Shown: piece by piece, positions 25,499 to 34,490 of the stretch
How the letters are laid out: every line of letters begins with the position of its first letter
Position numbering within the stretch: the first letter of the stretch is position 1
NCBI GenBank assembly: GCA_965207495.1
Contig: OZ242287.1
Span: 1,240,001-1,304,000 of the forward strand
Length of the DNA stretch: 64,000 bases
Source of the DNA: Bin5 sp965207495
GTDB lineage: Bacteria; Chloroflexota; Anaerolineae; Caldilineales; Caldilineaceae
Direction: 5' to 3'
Made by a program: the position numbers and the translations under genes
The notes under the pieces: model-generated
What the model was told of the DNA's origin: nothing
Databases searched by the model: none
What the model saw: the letters and a program-made list of their open reading frames with translations, nothing else

Positions 25499-25885
25499 CT
25501 ACTCCACGTAAATTTCAACCAGCTCCTCTTCATCCCGTACTTCCAGAATCTTCCCCTGCAGCCCCGACCGCAACGCCTCGCGAATCTCCTCAACGTCCAG
25601 CTCAGCCACGTCCGGTACAAACCGCGCCCCCACAGCCAACCCCATGTTGACCAGCCCAACCGGGATCGTCAGATTGACCCGCGTCTTGCCGCTCCTCATA
25701 TCCGAAACCCGCAGTCGCAGCCAGCGCCCCGCCCCTTCCGGCCGGCTGTCCGTCGTCCCCCGCTGCCGCCGCGCCTGTTCGTCGCTCTTCCCCAACGCCC
25801 CCAGCAGACGCGCGCCCTCCTGCGCCGAAATCTTTCCTTCCTCAATCATCTTCAGTACCCGCATTCGCTCTTCCGTTGTTGCCAT
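25499..25885 (-). CDS. SHOCT-like domain protein
   Basis: A 128-residue protein. Residues 1-32 form a SHOCT-like helix pair (RMRVLKMIEEGKISAQEGAR), the short C-terminal oligomerisation-type motif usually found at chain ends but here at the N-terminus. Residues ~55-128 (KTRVNLTIPVGLVNMGLAVG, ending EVRDEEELVEIYVE) are the beta-rich partner domain common in these Chloroflexota/Firmicutes proteins. It is the last gene of the minus-strand cluster that includes a transporter, DUF4097 and DUF2089 proteins. Such proteins are thought to act in envelope stress regulation, but the mechanism is not established. Confidence 0.75.
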   Translation of the reverse strand: MATTEERMRVLKMIEEGKISAQEGARLLGALGKSDEQARRQRGTTDSRPEGAGRWLRLRVSDMRSGKTRVNLTIPVGLVNMGLAVGARFVPDVAELDVEEIREALRSGLQGKILEVRDEEELVEIYVE

Positions 25886-26084
25886 ATCATCCTCTTCCTG
25901 AATTCAAAACAAGAACCATCTCCCCCGCCAGCCCACAAAAATCACCTCCACGTCCTTCCGCGTATAAAAGGTGCTAAAGGAGTTCTTCGTGGCCCTCCGT
26001 GGTTAGAAGGTGTTTAAGGTGTTCTCCGTTTCTCCCAGCAGCCCAATCGCCCACCGGCTACCCCAATACCTGTCACAGAACACC

Positions 26085-26903
26085 CTAATACTGCCCCAGC
26101 AATCCCCGCCTGCGAGCAACCCGTTCACCCCAGAGAAAGACACCCCATCCAACCACGAGAAAAATGGCCGAATGTGCGATCAGCCATACCAGGCTCCCGT
26201 CCTGCCACACGCTGGCAAGCGACAGATCATCCAACACCACCCGCCGCAGCACGTCGATTCCCTGTGTAGTCGGCAGGCTGCGGGCAAAAGTCTCAAGCCA
26301 CACTGGCATGCGTTCTACCGTCAGGAAAGAGCCGTTCAGGAACAGTAGCATGTTGGTCATCAAGTTGCTCAACGCATTTACCTGCTTGAAGACCAGGGTG
26401 GCCCCGCCCAGCAAAAACGCAAAACCGTACAGCCCGGAGATGGTAAGAATAAAGATTGGCGCGCCTTCTGGACGCAAGGGAATGCGGATGCCCAACACCA
26501 GCATCAGGATCCCGCCAACCAGAATGACCATCGCGCTGCTTACCAGCAGTGAAGCCACCGACCGCCCCGCCAGCAACAGACCCGACGGCAGCGGACTCAT
26601 ATACATCTGCTCCAAAGTTCCCGTCTGTGTCTCCTCACGGATTCCCTGGCTCATGTCCCCAATGGCGAAAGCCGCGAAAAACCAGGTGAGGTATCCCAAT
26701 AGCGCCGGCGCCATCTGCTCGGGCGCCGGGCTGCCGCCGGAAACGAAAAAGCTGATCCCGACAAACAAAAAGCCAATCATGAGAGTCTCGGTCAAAAAGT
26801 TGAATCGATAGGACCAGAGCAAAATGATGCGCTTATAGCACTCATTTAGCAGGACCGTTCCCGGCATCAGTACCGTTCTTGTCATAAGCACCGTTCTTGT
26901 CAT
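26085..26903 (-). CDS. ABC-2 type permease
   Basis: Membrane subunit of 272 residues with six transmembrane segments. The motif EETQTGTLEQMYMSPLPSGL is the ABC-2 ATPase-contact region. I start it at ATG 26903, 10 nt after the ATPase stop, and not at the longer frame (27053), which would overlap the ATPase by 140 nt. The start region is made of three 18-nt units each beginning with ATG (MTRTVL, MTRTVL, MPGTVL), so two further in-frame starts exist. It pairs with the ATPase upstream. Confidence 0.88.
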   Translation of the reverse strand: MTRTVLMTRTVLMPGTVLLNECYKRIILLWSYRFNFLTETLMIGFLFVGISFFVSGGSPAPEQMAPALLGYLTWFFAAFAIGDMSQGIREETQTGTLEQMYMSPLPSGLLLAGRSVASLLVSSAMVILVGGILMLVLGIRIPLRPEGAPIFILTISGLYGFAFLLGGATLVFKQVNALSNLMTNMLLFLNGSFLTVERMPVWLETFARSLPTTQGIDVLRRVVLDDLSLASVWQDGSLVWLIAHSAIFLVVGWGVFLWGERVARRRGLLGQY

Positions 26904-26913
26904 AGGCACTGTC

Positions 26914-27933
26914 TCAGCCTCCGTTTTCACTGATGGCACGACCTTGGCTTGCGTCAAGTTCCACCGCACTGTCCTGCGCCGGGCCCAGTTCCGCCCTTTC
27001 GACAAGCTCGATGAATATCTCCTCCAGATTCGGCTCAGCTGGCGAAACGCCAATCAGGTCCATGCCCGCCCCCTGCACCTGTTCAACCAGGTCGAAAACG
27101 GTCACGTCAGCGCTGACCTCTCCCGAGAGAACTGTGTGCCCGTTCTCCCGGCTGGCGGTAAAGCCGGGTATCATCTTCAGCTCCCCCGGTCTGATGCCGC
27201 CCCGCACCCGAATCCTATAGAATTCCCGCCGGAACAGGTCAAGCAGTTCACTGGTGGGACGGTGGGCCAACAGCTGCCCCCGGCTCATGATCGCCACGCG
27301 GTCACAGAGACTCTCGGCCATGTCCAACTGATGTGTCGTCAACACAACCGTCTTGCCCCGCTCCGTTGACAGTTGAATAATCCACTCCCGCACCGTGCGC
27401 GAGGCCTGGACATCCAAGCCCAAAGTGGGCTCGTCCAGCAACACAATCGGCGGGTCAGCGATCAGCGCCGCCGCGATCGCTACCTTCTGTTGCATGCCCC
27501 GGCTGTACTCCCCCACCGGATCCTTACGCCGCTCCCACAAATCCAGCTCCCGCAACAGCTGTTCCGCTCTGGCTTTCAATTCCTTGCCTGACGTAACCCC
27601 CTTTATCCGCCCAAAGTAGAGCAGATTCTGCCAGGCGTTCATACGCCAATATACGTTGCGGGTGCCCTCCAGCACCGAGCCGATCTGCTGCATCGCCTGC
27701 CCGCGTTGCCTGCGGATGTCAAATCCGTTGAGCCGAACAGTGCCGGTAGTCGGCTGCACCAGACCGCAGGCCATCTTTATGGTGGTCGTCTTACCCGCAC
27801 CGTTGGAGCCCAGAAAACCAAAAACCTGGCCTGGCTCAACCGTCAGATCAAGCCGGCTGACGGCTTCAATGTCATCGCCCCCGCGGCTGCGGAATATCTT
27901 GCTCAGAGATTCAATTTCAATAGCTGCTTTCAT
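26914..27933 (-). CDS. ABC exporter ATP-binding protein
   Basis: ATPase of 339 residues. Walker A is GSNGAGKTTT, the Q-loop region follows, the signature is YSRGMQQKV, Walker B with D-loop is IVLLDEPTLGLD and the switch region is LTTHQLDMAE. A ~90-residue C-terminal domain typical of CcmA/NatA-type exporters follows. ATG 27933 (MKAAIEIESLSKIF) is preferred over a TTG four codons earlier. It works with the permease 10 nt downstream. The substrate is unknown; context with SHOCT-like and DUF4097 proteins suggests a cell-envelope stress or antimicrobial-resistance role, as in LiaFSR/BceAB-like neighbourhoods. Confidence 0.92.
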   Translation of the reverse strand: MKAAIEIESLSKIFRSRGGDDIEAVSRLDLTVEPGQVFGFLGSNGAGKTTTIKMACGLVQPTTGTVRLNGFDIRRQRGQAMQQIGSVLEGTRNVYWRMNAWQNLLYFGRIKGVTSGKELKARAEQLLRELDLWERRKDPVGEYSRGMQQKVAIAAALIADPPIVLLDEPTLGLDVQASRTVREWIIQLSTERGKTVVLTTHQLDMAESLCDRVAIMSRGQLLAHRPTSELLDLFRREFYRIRVRGGIRPGELKMIPGFTASRENGHTVLSGEVSADVTVFDLVEQVQGAGMDLIGVSPAEPNLEEIFIELVERAELGPAQDSAVELDASQGRAISENGG

Positions 27934-28036
27934 CCCGGTTCCCAATGGCGTGCAATTCCTGTTTGATACGCATCCTATTCCAGCGGCTTACGCACTAAGT
28001 AGCGCCTGAACCGCAAGTTCCCAAATCTGACGCAAT

Positions 28037-28495
28037 TCAGTCAAACCCAATCACCAACAACCCTTCTTTGTCACGCTTTGCCTCGTTAATCCGCAGCAGT
28101 TCCACAGCCATACACGAATCCAGAATATGGCTCGGCGGGATCCCCTGCGAACGGCGGCTCTGCTCGATAAATCGGAACGCCTGTGACCAGCTCAACCTCT
28201 GTCTGAAGAACGCGCCGATCAACGGCAAGGGAATAGGGATGCGTATATTCACCGCGCCCGTCTTTTCGCCGGCCTTCCATTCGTAAGCATAGATACGCAG
28301 CCAGAGAAAGAGCGCACGGCGCAAAAGCGTGACGTACGCCTGTTGGTTGCTATCCCGGACCTGCCGCACGATCTCCGCCAGCTCCGCCTGGCTGCCGCCC
28401 CCTGCCTCCGCCAGCTCCCCATCTCCGCCACCCACAATCGCCGACGAAGCGCGAACCGGCAGCCTCTTCCCGCCATCCTGACTATCTTTGTCCAT
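28037..28495 (-). CDS. Hypothetical protein of the SHOCT/DUF2089 cluster
   Basis: A 152-residue protein with a strong ribosome binding site (GGAGGAAAAG). After a glycine-rich N-terminus, the part from residue ~75 (GAVNIRIPIPLPLIGAFFRQ) resembles in layout the beta-strand domain of the 25499-25885 protein (KTRVNLTIPVGL...). This suggests a diverged member without the SHOCT-like helices. No transmembrane segment is clear. Position 49 nt after the DUF4097 gene supports co-transcription. Confidence 0.6.
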   Translation of the reverse strand: MDKDSQDGGKRLPVRASSAIVGGGDGELAEAGGGSQAELAEIVRQVRDSNQQAYVTLLRRALFLWLRIYAYEWKAGEKTGAVNIRIPIPLPLIGAFFRQRLSWSQAFRFIEQSRRSQGIPPSHILDSCMAVELLRINEAKRDKEGLLVIGFD

Positions 28496-28544
28496 TCTTT
28501 TCCTCCATCTTCATCTGGTGTCAACTCGGCACAGGCTGCCAAAG

Positions 28545-30059
28545 CTATGGCGCCCGCCTGCCCAGCGCATCCAACAACTCCTCAGCCTCGGCAGCCGTAA
28601 TCTTGCCCTCCGACAACATACGCAGCACCGTCAACCGCTCCTCCTCCGAGACCGGCTCAACGTCCGCCCCGCTCCCGACGTCCACCTCCACATTCACGTC
28701 CACATCGATATCCTCAAAGTCTGTCAGCGGCTCCTCGTCTCGCACGGCAGCCCCGGATGAAGCCGCATCCGTGTCGAAGCTGAAGCTCCAGCTGCGAACA
28801 TCCTCCCAGTCTCCTTCAGCCGCCCTTTTGCCCGCTGCCCTCAGCGTCCTCCGCAGCGTTTTGCCCAGCGATCGGGAGGCGCGGCGCTGCGCACGCGCGG
28901 CGTGACGGGCCCCTTTCACGCCCTCCTCTTCGCCAAGACCCCTCAGCAATCCGGCGGATTCGAGATGCACGCCGCCTCCGGCTATAAGAGAATAACTGCT
29001 CTTCCCCGCGCCGGCCCGGAAAGTATGCACGCCCGGACCGCGCGCGACCATCGTCGCGCCGCCTTCGACTGTGAGCCCACCGCCGCAGACCGCCTTGAAC
29101 GAGCCTCCCTCCTCCTCAGCCAAACGGCAGCGGACATTGCCCCCAGCAGTCACACTCACATCGCCCCGAACTGTCGACAACTCAACATTGCCGCCGCACT
29201 TGGCCGACAGCGATCCGCCGCACGCCTCTACAACCAGGTCGCCGCCCACGCCGCCAAACGAGACCGAGCCGCCCACCTCACGCAGCGTCGCCCGCCCGTT
29301 CGCCTCCTTGCAGGCCAGCGCGCCCCGTACGCTCTCAGCCGTCAGATCGCCCCTCACCCGGCTTACTGCGACCTCGCCAACTTCCTCGAGATGCAGCGGC
29401 CCGTTCACCTGATCGCAGGCGACTTTGCCCCGAACCTGGCGTAGGCTTACCCGGCCCATCGCCTTGCCGACCGCTGTTGCGCCGTCAACGTTGATGAATT
29501 CGACAGCGCCCTCCGCTCTATCGACAACGACGTTGCCAGCCGCGTTCAACACATCCACGTCCGCCCGCGCCCGCTTAACGCGTACGTCCGATACATTTTG
29601 CAGTGTCAATCGCCCCCCAACCTCGGCGATCGAGATCCCGCCCCTAATCTGCTCGGCAATCAGATCGCCGTGCGCCCGCTTCGTCAACTCCACCCCGCCG
29701 GCCACGTTGGTCAGGTTCACCCGACCCGCCGCGCTTTCGATGCGCACACTGCCGGCATTCTCCACCAGCAGATCCCCGCCGGCCTGTTCCAGCTCCACGC
29801 TGCCGCGCAGGTCGCTAACCTTCACCTGTCCCCCTGCCGCGCTCTCCACCACTGCGCTCATCAGCGGCAGCCGCACCACCAGCGAAGACTCAGCCTCGAT
29901 CTCCAGTTGCTCCGGTCCCGACGTCGCCACCGGCTGACTTCCTTCACCGGTAGCCTCAATCAACGCCTGCTCCCAACCCTCAACCCGTAGATCTCCACCG
30001 CAGCGGATCCGCACGCGCGGGTTCGGAGATTCCGGCTCAACCTGTATCTGCTCACTCAT
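28545..30059 (-). CDS. DUF4097-type beta-helix protein with C-terminal SHOCT-like motif
   Basis: A 504-residue protein. Most of it (residues ~10-360) is a long series of short beta-strand repeats of ~18-20 residues (for example GDLIAEQIRGGISIAEVGGR), as in DUF4097/adhesin-like proteins that fold as a right-handed beta-helix. A basic linker (~385-425) leads to an acidic region. The last ~35 residues hold a SHOCT-like helix pair (ERLTVLRMLSEGKITAAEAE). There is no signal peptide, so it is probably cytoplasmic. Members occur in operons with DUF2089 and PspC-like regulators. A sensor or scaffold role is an inference. Confidence 0.8.
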   Translation of the reverse strand: MSEQIQVEPESPNPRVRIRCGGDLRVEGWEQALIEATGEGSQPVATSGPEQLEIEAESSLVVRLPLMSAVVESAAGGQVKVSDLRGSVELEQAGGDLLVENAGSVRIESAAGRVNLTNVAGGVELTKRAHGDLIAEQIRGGISIAEVGGRLTLQNVSDVRVKRARADVDVLNAAGNVVVDRAEGAVEFINVDGATAVGKAMGRVSLRQVRGKVACDQVNGPLHLEEVGEVAVSRVRGDLTAESVRGALACKEANGRATLREVGGSVSFGGVGGDLVVEACGGSLSAKCGGNVELSTVRGDVSVTAGGNVRCRLAEEEGGSFKAVCGGGLTVEGGATMVARGPGVHTFRAGAGKSSYSLIAGGGVHLESAGLLRGLGEEEGVKGARHAARAQRRASRSLGKTLRRTLRAAGKRAAEGDWEDVRSWSFSFDTDAASSGAAVRDEEPLTDFEDIDVDVNVEVDVGSGADVEPVSEEERLTVLRMLSEGKITAAEAEELLDALGRRAP

Positions 30060-30140
30060 TTCGCTCTCCCTGCATTCCTGTTCGCGTTTACCTGCTCACC
30101 CGATTCCGCCAATCCCGCCAGCCCGGGAGGCCAGGCTCCT

Positions 30141-30524
30141 CTATCCGCCCTGCAACTGCTCCATCGCCGCCTCGTAGCTGAGTTCGCCCGCCTCCAACTG
30201 CTCCAGGATCTGCCGCCGCGCCTTCTCCGGCAGCGGCGCTGGCTCATCCCGGCCCGGCTCAAAACCCATCGCCCGGATCATCTCGTGCAGTCGCCCCCGC
30301 AGCGTCGGATACGAGAGCCCCAACTCCTCTTCCATTCGGTTGAACTTCCCCTCACAACGGACAAACGTCGCCGCGAACGCCAGCTGCTCCTGCGTCAGCC
30401 CGGCAAAAGGCGTCTCAACCTGGAACCGCCCTTCAACGCGGCTGTCACACTCGCGGCAAAAAAAGCCCGTGACAGTCAAGTCTTTGGTCTGGCAGATAGG
30501 GCATGCGGTCGGTAGTGCATTCAT
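30141..30524 (-). CDS. DUF2089 family zinc-ribbon/HTH regulator
   Basis: A 127-residue DUF2089 protein. A zinc ribbon (C8, C11, C23, C26) precedes a sigma-factor-like helix-turn-helix region (FAATFVRCEGKFNRMEEELG, then LSYPTLRGRL) and a short SHOCT-like tail (ARRQILEQLEAGELSYEAAM). DUF2089 proteins are regarded as transcriptional regulators of their own clusters. Its start overlaps the stop of the upstream small gene by ATGA, so the two are coupled. It is the second gene after a consensus promoter and may autoregulate. Confidence 0.85.
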   Translation of the reverse strand: MNALPTACPICQTKDLTVTGFFCRECDSRVEGRFQVETPFAGLTQEQLAFAATFVRCEGKFNRMEEELGLSYPTLRGRLHEMIRAMGFEPGRDEPAPLPEKARRQILEQLEAGELSYEAAMEQLQGG

Positions 30525-30766
30525 AGTGTCTGCTCCATCCCGCTTTGTCTCGAATAGTCGGCCAGAGCCAGCCCGGCCTCAGCCCGTTGATAACGCCGCT
30601 GCAGAGCAGTTCCTCTTGCCACCAGCCATGCTCCCAACCGCGTAAACAGCCAAACCTGCCAGCGCGGTGCCCGCCGGTACGGCCTTAGCCCCTGATAAGT
30701 CCTCGCTTCCGAAGTCAGTTTCTCCCGCCGCAGCGTCGCTTCCAAAGCCATTCGTTCACCAAACAT
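30521..30766 (-). CDS. Small protein, first gene of the DUF2089 operon
   Basis: Start ATG 30766 (MFGERMALEATLRREKL) is chosen because the promoter -10 at 30816-30821 would put transcription start near 30809, excluding the longer frame from 30814. The 81-residue product has a basic N-terminal half, one hydrophobic or amphipathic segment (WQVWLFTRLGAWLVARGTAL) and no recognised family. It may be a membrane-associated partner (anti-regulator) of the DUF2089 protein to which it is coupled; that is inference from position. Confidence 0.65.
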   Translation of the reverse strand: MFGERMALEATLRREKLTSEARTYQGLRPYRRAPRWQVWLFTRLGAWLVARGTALQRRYQRAEAGLALADYSRQSGMEQTL

Positions 30767-30815
30767 TTTTGACCCTCGATTTCGTTTTCTGAATATTCTA
30801 CAAGTTATTATCAAG

Positions 30816-30844
30816 ATTATATTACGAAATCTTTAGTATGTCAA
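30816..30844 (-). promoter_or_regulatory. Perfect sigma-70-type promoter
   Basis: On the minus strand TTGACA (30839-30844), a 17-nt spacer and TATAAT (30816-30821) match consensus exactly, in an AT-rich stretch ~50 nt before the first gene of the DUF2089/SHOCT/ABC operon. No obvious operator palindrome was seen. Confidence 0.85.
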
Positions 30845-31224
30845 TAGGAATTATCAATTTTCTCAAAGAATTCATAACATTTCTCCAAATTTCCGATTCT
30901 CAGCGCATCAATCAGGCTACGTACCCGCTCGCGCTGCGTTCTTGGCAGGCACAGTTGTGGCTCTGCTTACGGGAAATCTTGAATGGACGAGGAGAGTTAC
31001 TGAGAGGGCAGGTTGCGTATTGGCAACAAGCCTTTCGACTTCGATGATGTTGAAGGCACGGGCAAGAGGTTGAGAAAGATCCGAGGCGGAATCGAGGGCA
31101 GCCTCATCCGCACTGACGATAAGGCTGTGCAGCTTCTGTCATCGAGAAAGCCACCCGGCGGCCAAAATGATGCAGTCTTCCCGCCAGCTCTCGCTTGGCC
31201 CGGCAGCAATGAAATGGGGCTATT
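30845..31224. other. Intergenic region, no gene seen
   Basis: About 380 nt between the operon promoter and the convergent end of the glycosidase operon. Small open frames lack signals. No terminator hairpin with a T-run is obvious after the glycosidase stop. Confidence 0.5.
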
Positions 31225-32829
31225 TCAGTCGATAGGATCGAAAAACGTGAAGTCGGCGTCGAAGCTGTCCATTGCCGAAACAGCATCGCCAGACAGTCGG
31301 ACGCGGATGTCGCGTGCACGATGCTTCAGCGCCATCTCGCGCTCGGCCAGGGGAAAGTTTATCGAGACCCATCGGTCAACAGGAGGCTCGGGGATCAGCA
31401 CGTACCCCTGATGGCGGGCCGTCCGACCCGTCACACCGCTGACGGATACCGCGGCCGGCTCAACCCATGACGGGATCCGCACGAGCACGGGTCGGCCGTC
31501 GCCAACCCGCACGCGCAGAACGTCATGCGTATAGGGCGACTCGACTGCAACTGCGGCCGTTTCGTGGTCGAAGTGCAGATCCACCCAATGCCCGGCCTCG
31601 TCGCTGCGCACGATCTGCCGGTAAACTTCACACAGTGAACCGACCACTCCGCCGACAATGTCCATGTGGAAGCCCATCGCTCGGGCGCCGACCGGTCGCA
31701 GGCCATAGGGCGCCGGGAAGCCCCACGCCCCGCGGTTGCGCTCACCCACGTCGCGCAGACTGTCCTTCCCATCCGGGTTGGGCGGCTCGGTGACAAAGGA
31801 GATGTCGCGCAACTGCGACGGCAGCAGATGACAACGCACCATGCGCTCAGCGTCCTCGTAGTACTGCGGCCAGCCCCACCGGCCGAGAATCAGCGCCGTT
31901 TCCACGATGTCGCCCGTGTTGTTCGCTTCGCCCAGATCCATCAGACGGTCGCCGCCGCTGGACTCCATGACCCAGCCGAGTTCGTCGCGGATTTCCCAAA
32001 GACCGTTGTCGTAGAATGCCCTCACGGTGGCCATCAGTTGCGAATCCGCCAGCAGGTCCGCCAGCTGGGCCAGCGAAGAGAGTACGCACGTGGTCGAATG
32101 CGTGTGCGCCCCGAAGCGCTTGCAAACGTAGGAACCGTCGGACGGAAAGAATTCGTCCACGGCCTTGTTCTTCAGTTCCACAGCCAGATCCAGCGACGGC
32201 CCATACGCGGTCGCACGGTACAGCTTTACCAGCGGACCGATGGCGCGACCCAGTCCGTTTATAAACGTGGGAGCGCCAACCTTGGGGCCGAACTCTTCCA
32301 GCAGCCTGCGGTCCGTATTGTTCAGCCCGAGCGATCCTTCGATATGCGCCCAGTCCCATCCATCGCGGGCGGACCAGCGGTCAAAGATGAAGGCGATCGC
32401 GCGTTTGGCCAGCTCCATCGCCGGCTCGGACTTGCGAAATGCTGCCAGCGCGTACAGAGCGTGGAACCCTTCGCGGACGTGGTGCGGAGCGAAATTCACC
32501 ACCCGGCCGCCGTACTCGTTGCGGGTCAACGGCAACGGGAGCGCGCCATCACAGGCGAAAAAGGCTGCCCGGGCGTGCTTCTCGATACAATCCTCTTCGA
32601 TTTTCACCCCCACGGCATTTTCAGCGTTCAAAAGGGCGTTCAGGTGCCGCCCCGGAACGTGGCCGTCCGCGTTGGGCCAGAAGAATCCGAATCGCGCCTC
32701 TGGCCAGACGCGCGAAGCCCAGTAGGGCCTGTCCTCGTCCTCGGAATTGAAAATCCGCCCCATCGTCTCGCAGCCCAGCCGGATCGCGCCGGCAACATCG
32801 CTTGTGTTCACGTCAGCCAGCTTGGCCAT
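31225..32829 (-). CDS. (alpha/alpha)6-barrel glycosidase-like protein
   Basis: A 534-residue cytoplasmic protein without a signal peptide. Its helical repeats (FHALYALAAFRKSEPAMELA, DIVETALILG, YYEDAERMVRCHLLP) and beta-rich C-terminus (~400-534; VLRVRVGDGRPVLVRIPSWV) resemble six-hairpin glycosidases related to GH127/GH146 (DUF1680) and hydrolases of pectin side chains. The E-x-C/CC zinc site of true GH127 enzymes is not visible, so catalytic chemistry is open. Last gene of a six-gene carbohydrate operon; it probably acts on oligosaccharides after import. Confidence 0.65.
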   Translation of the reverse strand: MAKLADVNTSDVAGAIRLGCETMGRIFNSEDEDRPYWASRVWPEARFGFFWPNADGHVPGRHLNALLNAENAVGVKIEEDCIEKHARAAFFACDGALPLPLTRNEYGGRVVNFAPHHVREGFHALYALAAFRKSEPAMELAKRAIAFIFDRWSARDGWDWAHIEGSLGLNNTDRRLLEEFGPKVGAPTFINGLGRAIGPLVKLYRATAYGPSLDLAVELKNKAVDEFFPSDGSYVCKRFGAHTHSTTCVLSSLAQLADLLADSQLMATVRAFYDNGLWEIRDELGWVMESSGGDRLMDLGEANNTGDIVETALILGRWGWPQYYEDAERMVRCHLLPSQLRDISFVTEPPNPDGKDSLRDVGERNRGAWGFPAPYGLRPVGARAMGFHMDIVGGVVGSLCEVYRQIVRSDEAGHWVDLHFDHETAAVAVESPYTHDVLRVRVGDGRPVLVRIPSWVEPAAVSVSGVTGRTARHQGYVLIPEPPVDRWVSINFPLAEREMALKHRARDIRVRLSGDAVSAMDSFDADFTFFDPID

Positions 32830-32869
32830 GAGCTGCTCTCCACTGCCATTGCGAAAAGTTCGACACCTC

Positions 32870-34411
32870 TCAAGACGACACTGCCCCGGAATCGGACACC
32901 TGGCGATACCCGAAGACTTTCGCGCTGCTCAGACGGAATCGCAGTTGAATGGTCCTGCCCTGGAGTTCCGATAGATCGGTCCTGCCTTTCCAGCGCAGCG
33001 GCGTCCAGATTGCGTCGCCGCGAAACGCGCTGCATTCCTCAAGCGTAAACCCGGGGATGGGATTGCCCCCTGCCTCGCAATCCCACAGTTCCACCTCAAC
33101 GCTGCCGGACCGGGTTGTGCGGGCGTTGATCTCGATGGACTGACCGCTGCAACATGTCGGTTGCGTCCAGAATTCGCCCTGGTTCGTCGCCTCGATGCCC
33201 GCGATCCGCCCTTCGTCCCAAGTCGCCCAGCCGTGCCCGCTGCGCAGATCATGGCCGTCTTCATAGAACTGCATAAAGGCGCTCTCATTGTGCGTGGCAT
33301 TGACCCCCAGGTAGGGCATGGCCAGCGTGCCCTCCGGCAGGCGCACCAGTTCCGGACACGCGTACACGCGGCCGCCGTCCCACGCACCTGGCTCGCCGAC
33401 CTCGATGATGGGGTCGTAGGACACCCATTTGATCGCAGTGCCGTTGTGCGTCACCGCAAGCCGGACGTCCAACTGGTCGCTGGAATGATGATACATCGCA
33501 GGGAAAAGCAGCTTGACCGCGGGCAGGCCGGGGTATCGAACAAAGCAGTTCGTGTAATAGTCCACGTCCGGTTCGTCCAGTGGCCCGGCATGGCTAATGA
33601 TCTCTGTTTCCGGCCAGTTCCGGAAATCATCAGTCTCAGCGTAGCTGATGGCGCGACCGCCGAGATGGTGCCGAAAGTAGCCCGCGTACTTCTGCCGCTC
33701 GGCGTCCCAGTAGCCGATGTTCTGCGTATCGTGAAAATAAGGAAGCAGTGGCTCGGACGTGCGCGTCCAGTGGTAGCCGTCCGGTGAGAAGGCGCCGAAC
33801 AAGCCGAAGTCGGCGCCGTACGGTTCGTCCGACATACGGTCCCAGCCAAATGCCTTGTATCGCTCCTCCGGCGCGCCGTAGTCGTCGCGGAAGACTGCGC
33901 TACTCACCAGGTCTGAGGTCGAGACGATGTTGTTGTTCTTCATTCCCTCGAATTCAATGAGGCCCAACTCGGGCTTGGTCCAGTGCATCCCGTCTTCGCT
34001 TTCGGCATAGCAAAGGCCAGTCCTGTTAAAGTCCGCCCTCTGGCCCTTGTCCGAATCCTGACCGGACCTGTTCCCTGCTTCCCGGGGTCTGGGAAACTCA
34101 ACGCCATACCAGCCCCGGTACTTGCCGCCTTCGTGAATGACCGTTATGAAGTAAATTTTCTTCTCCCACGGGCGATCCTGCTTCAGCCAGGGGCCGGATT
34201 TGCGTGCCTTCTCGATCGTAATCCTGACCCCGTGCGGCACTCGCCATCCCTTCATGCCATGGCCCGACAGGTCGGCATGCAGCCCCCAGGTCTTTTTGTT
34301 GCGCTCTATTATTCGCCACCCCTCGTCCGATATCCGCTCCGAATCGAAGGCAGGATGTATCCCCCCTTTGTCGACGTTGATCCAGTCCATGAAAAGCCGT
34401 GTCTCGCTCAT
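32870..34411 (-). CDS. Five-bladed beta-propeller glycoside hydrolase-like protein
   Basis: A 513-residue protein lacking a signal peptide. Repeated blade-like segments (GLCYAESEDGMHWTKPELGL, GAFSPDGYHWTRTSEPLL, YAETDDFRNWPETEIISHAG) are those of five-bladed GH32/GH43/GH68-clan or GH130-like proteins, where S.DG..W.k marks each blade. A C-terminal beta-sandwich (~395-505; GSVEVELWDCEAGG) fits the GH32-type tail. The catalytic acids were not assigned. It lies 79 nt after the GH127-like gene and 40 nt before the next, in the same operon. Confidence 0.65.
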   Translation of the reverse strand: MSETRLFMDWINVDKGGIHPAFDSERISDEGWRIIERNKKTWGLHADLSGHGMKGWRVPHGVRITIEKARKSGPWLKQDRPWEKKIYFITVIHEGGKYRGWYGVEFPRPREAGNRSGQDSDKGQRADFNRTGLCYAESEDGMHWTKPELGLIEFEGMKNNNIVSTSDLVSSAVFRDDYGAPEERYKAFGWDRMSDEPYGADFGLFGAFSPDGYHWTRTSEPLLPYFHDTQNIGYWDAERQKYAGYFRHHLGGRAISYAETDDFRNWPETEIISHAGPLDEPDVDYYTNCFVRYPGLPAVKLLFPAMYHHSSDQLDVRLAVTHNGTAIKWVSYDPIIEVGEPGAWDGGRVYACPELVRLPEGTLAMPYLGVNATHNESAFMQFYEDGHDLRSGHGWATWDEGRIAGIEATNQGEFWTQPTCCSGQSIEINARTTRSGSVEVELWDCEAGGNPIPGFTLEECSAFRGDAIWTPLRWKGRTDLSELQGRTIQLRFRLSSAKVFGYRQVSDSGAVSS

Positions 34412-34490
34412 GGTATATCTCCCAACTGCAGTGCTCAGTAGCCAGTAGCTGCACAGTGCACTGGCCGCTGGGGTGGCAATGAATTGGCCT

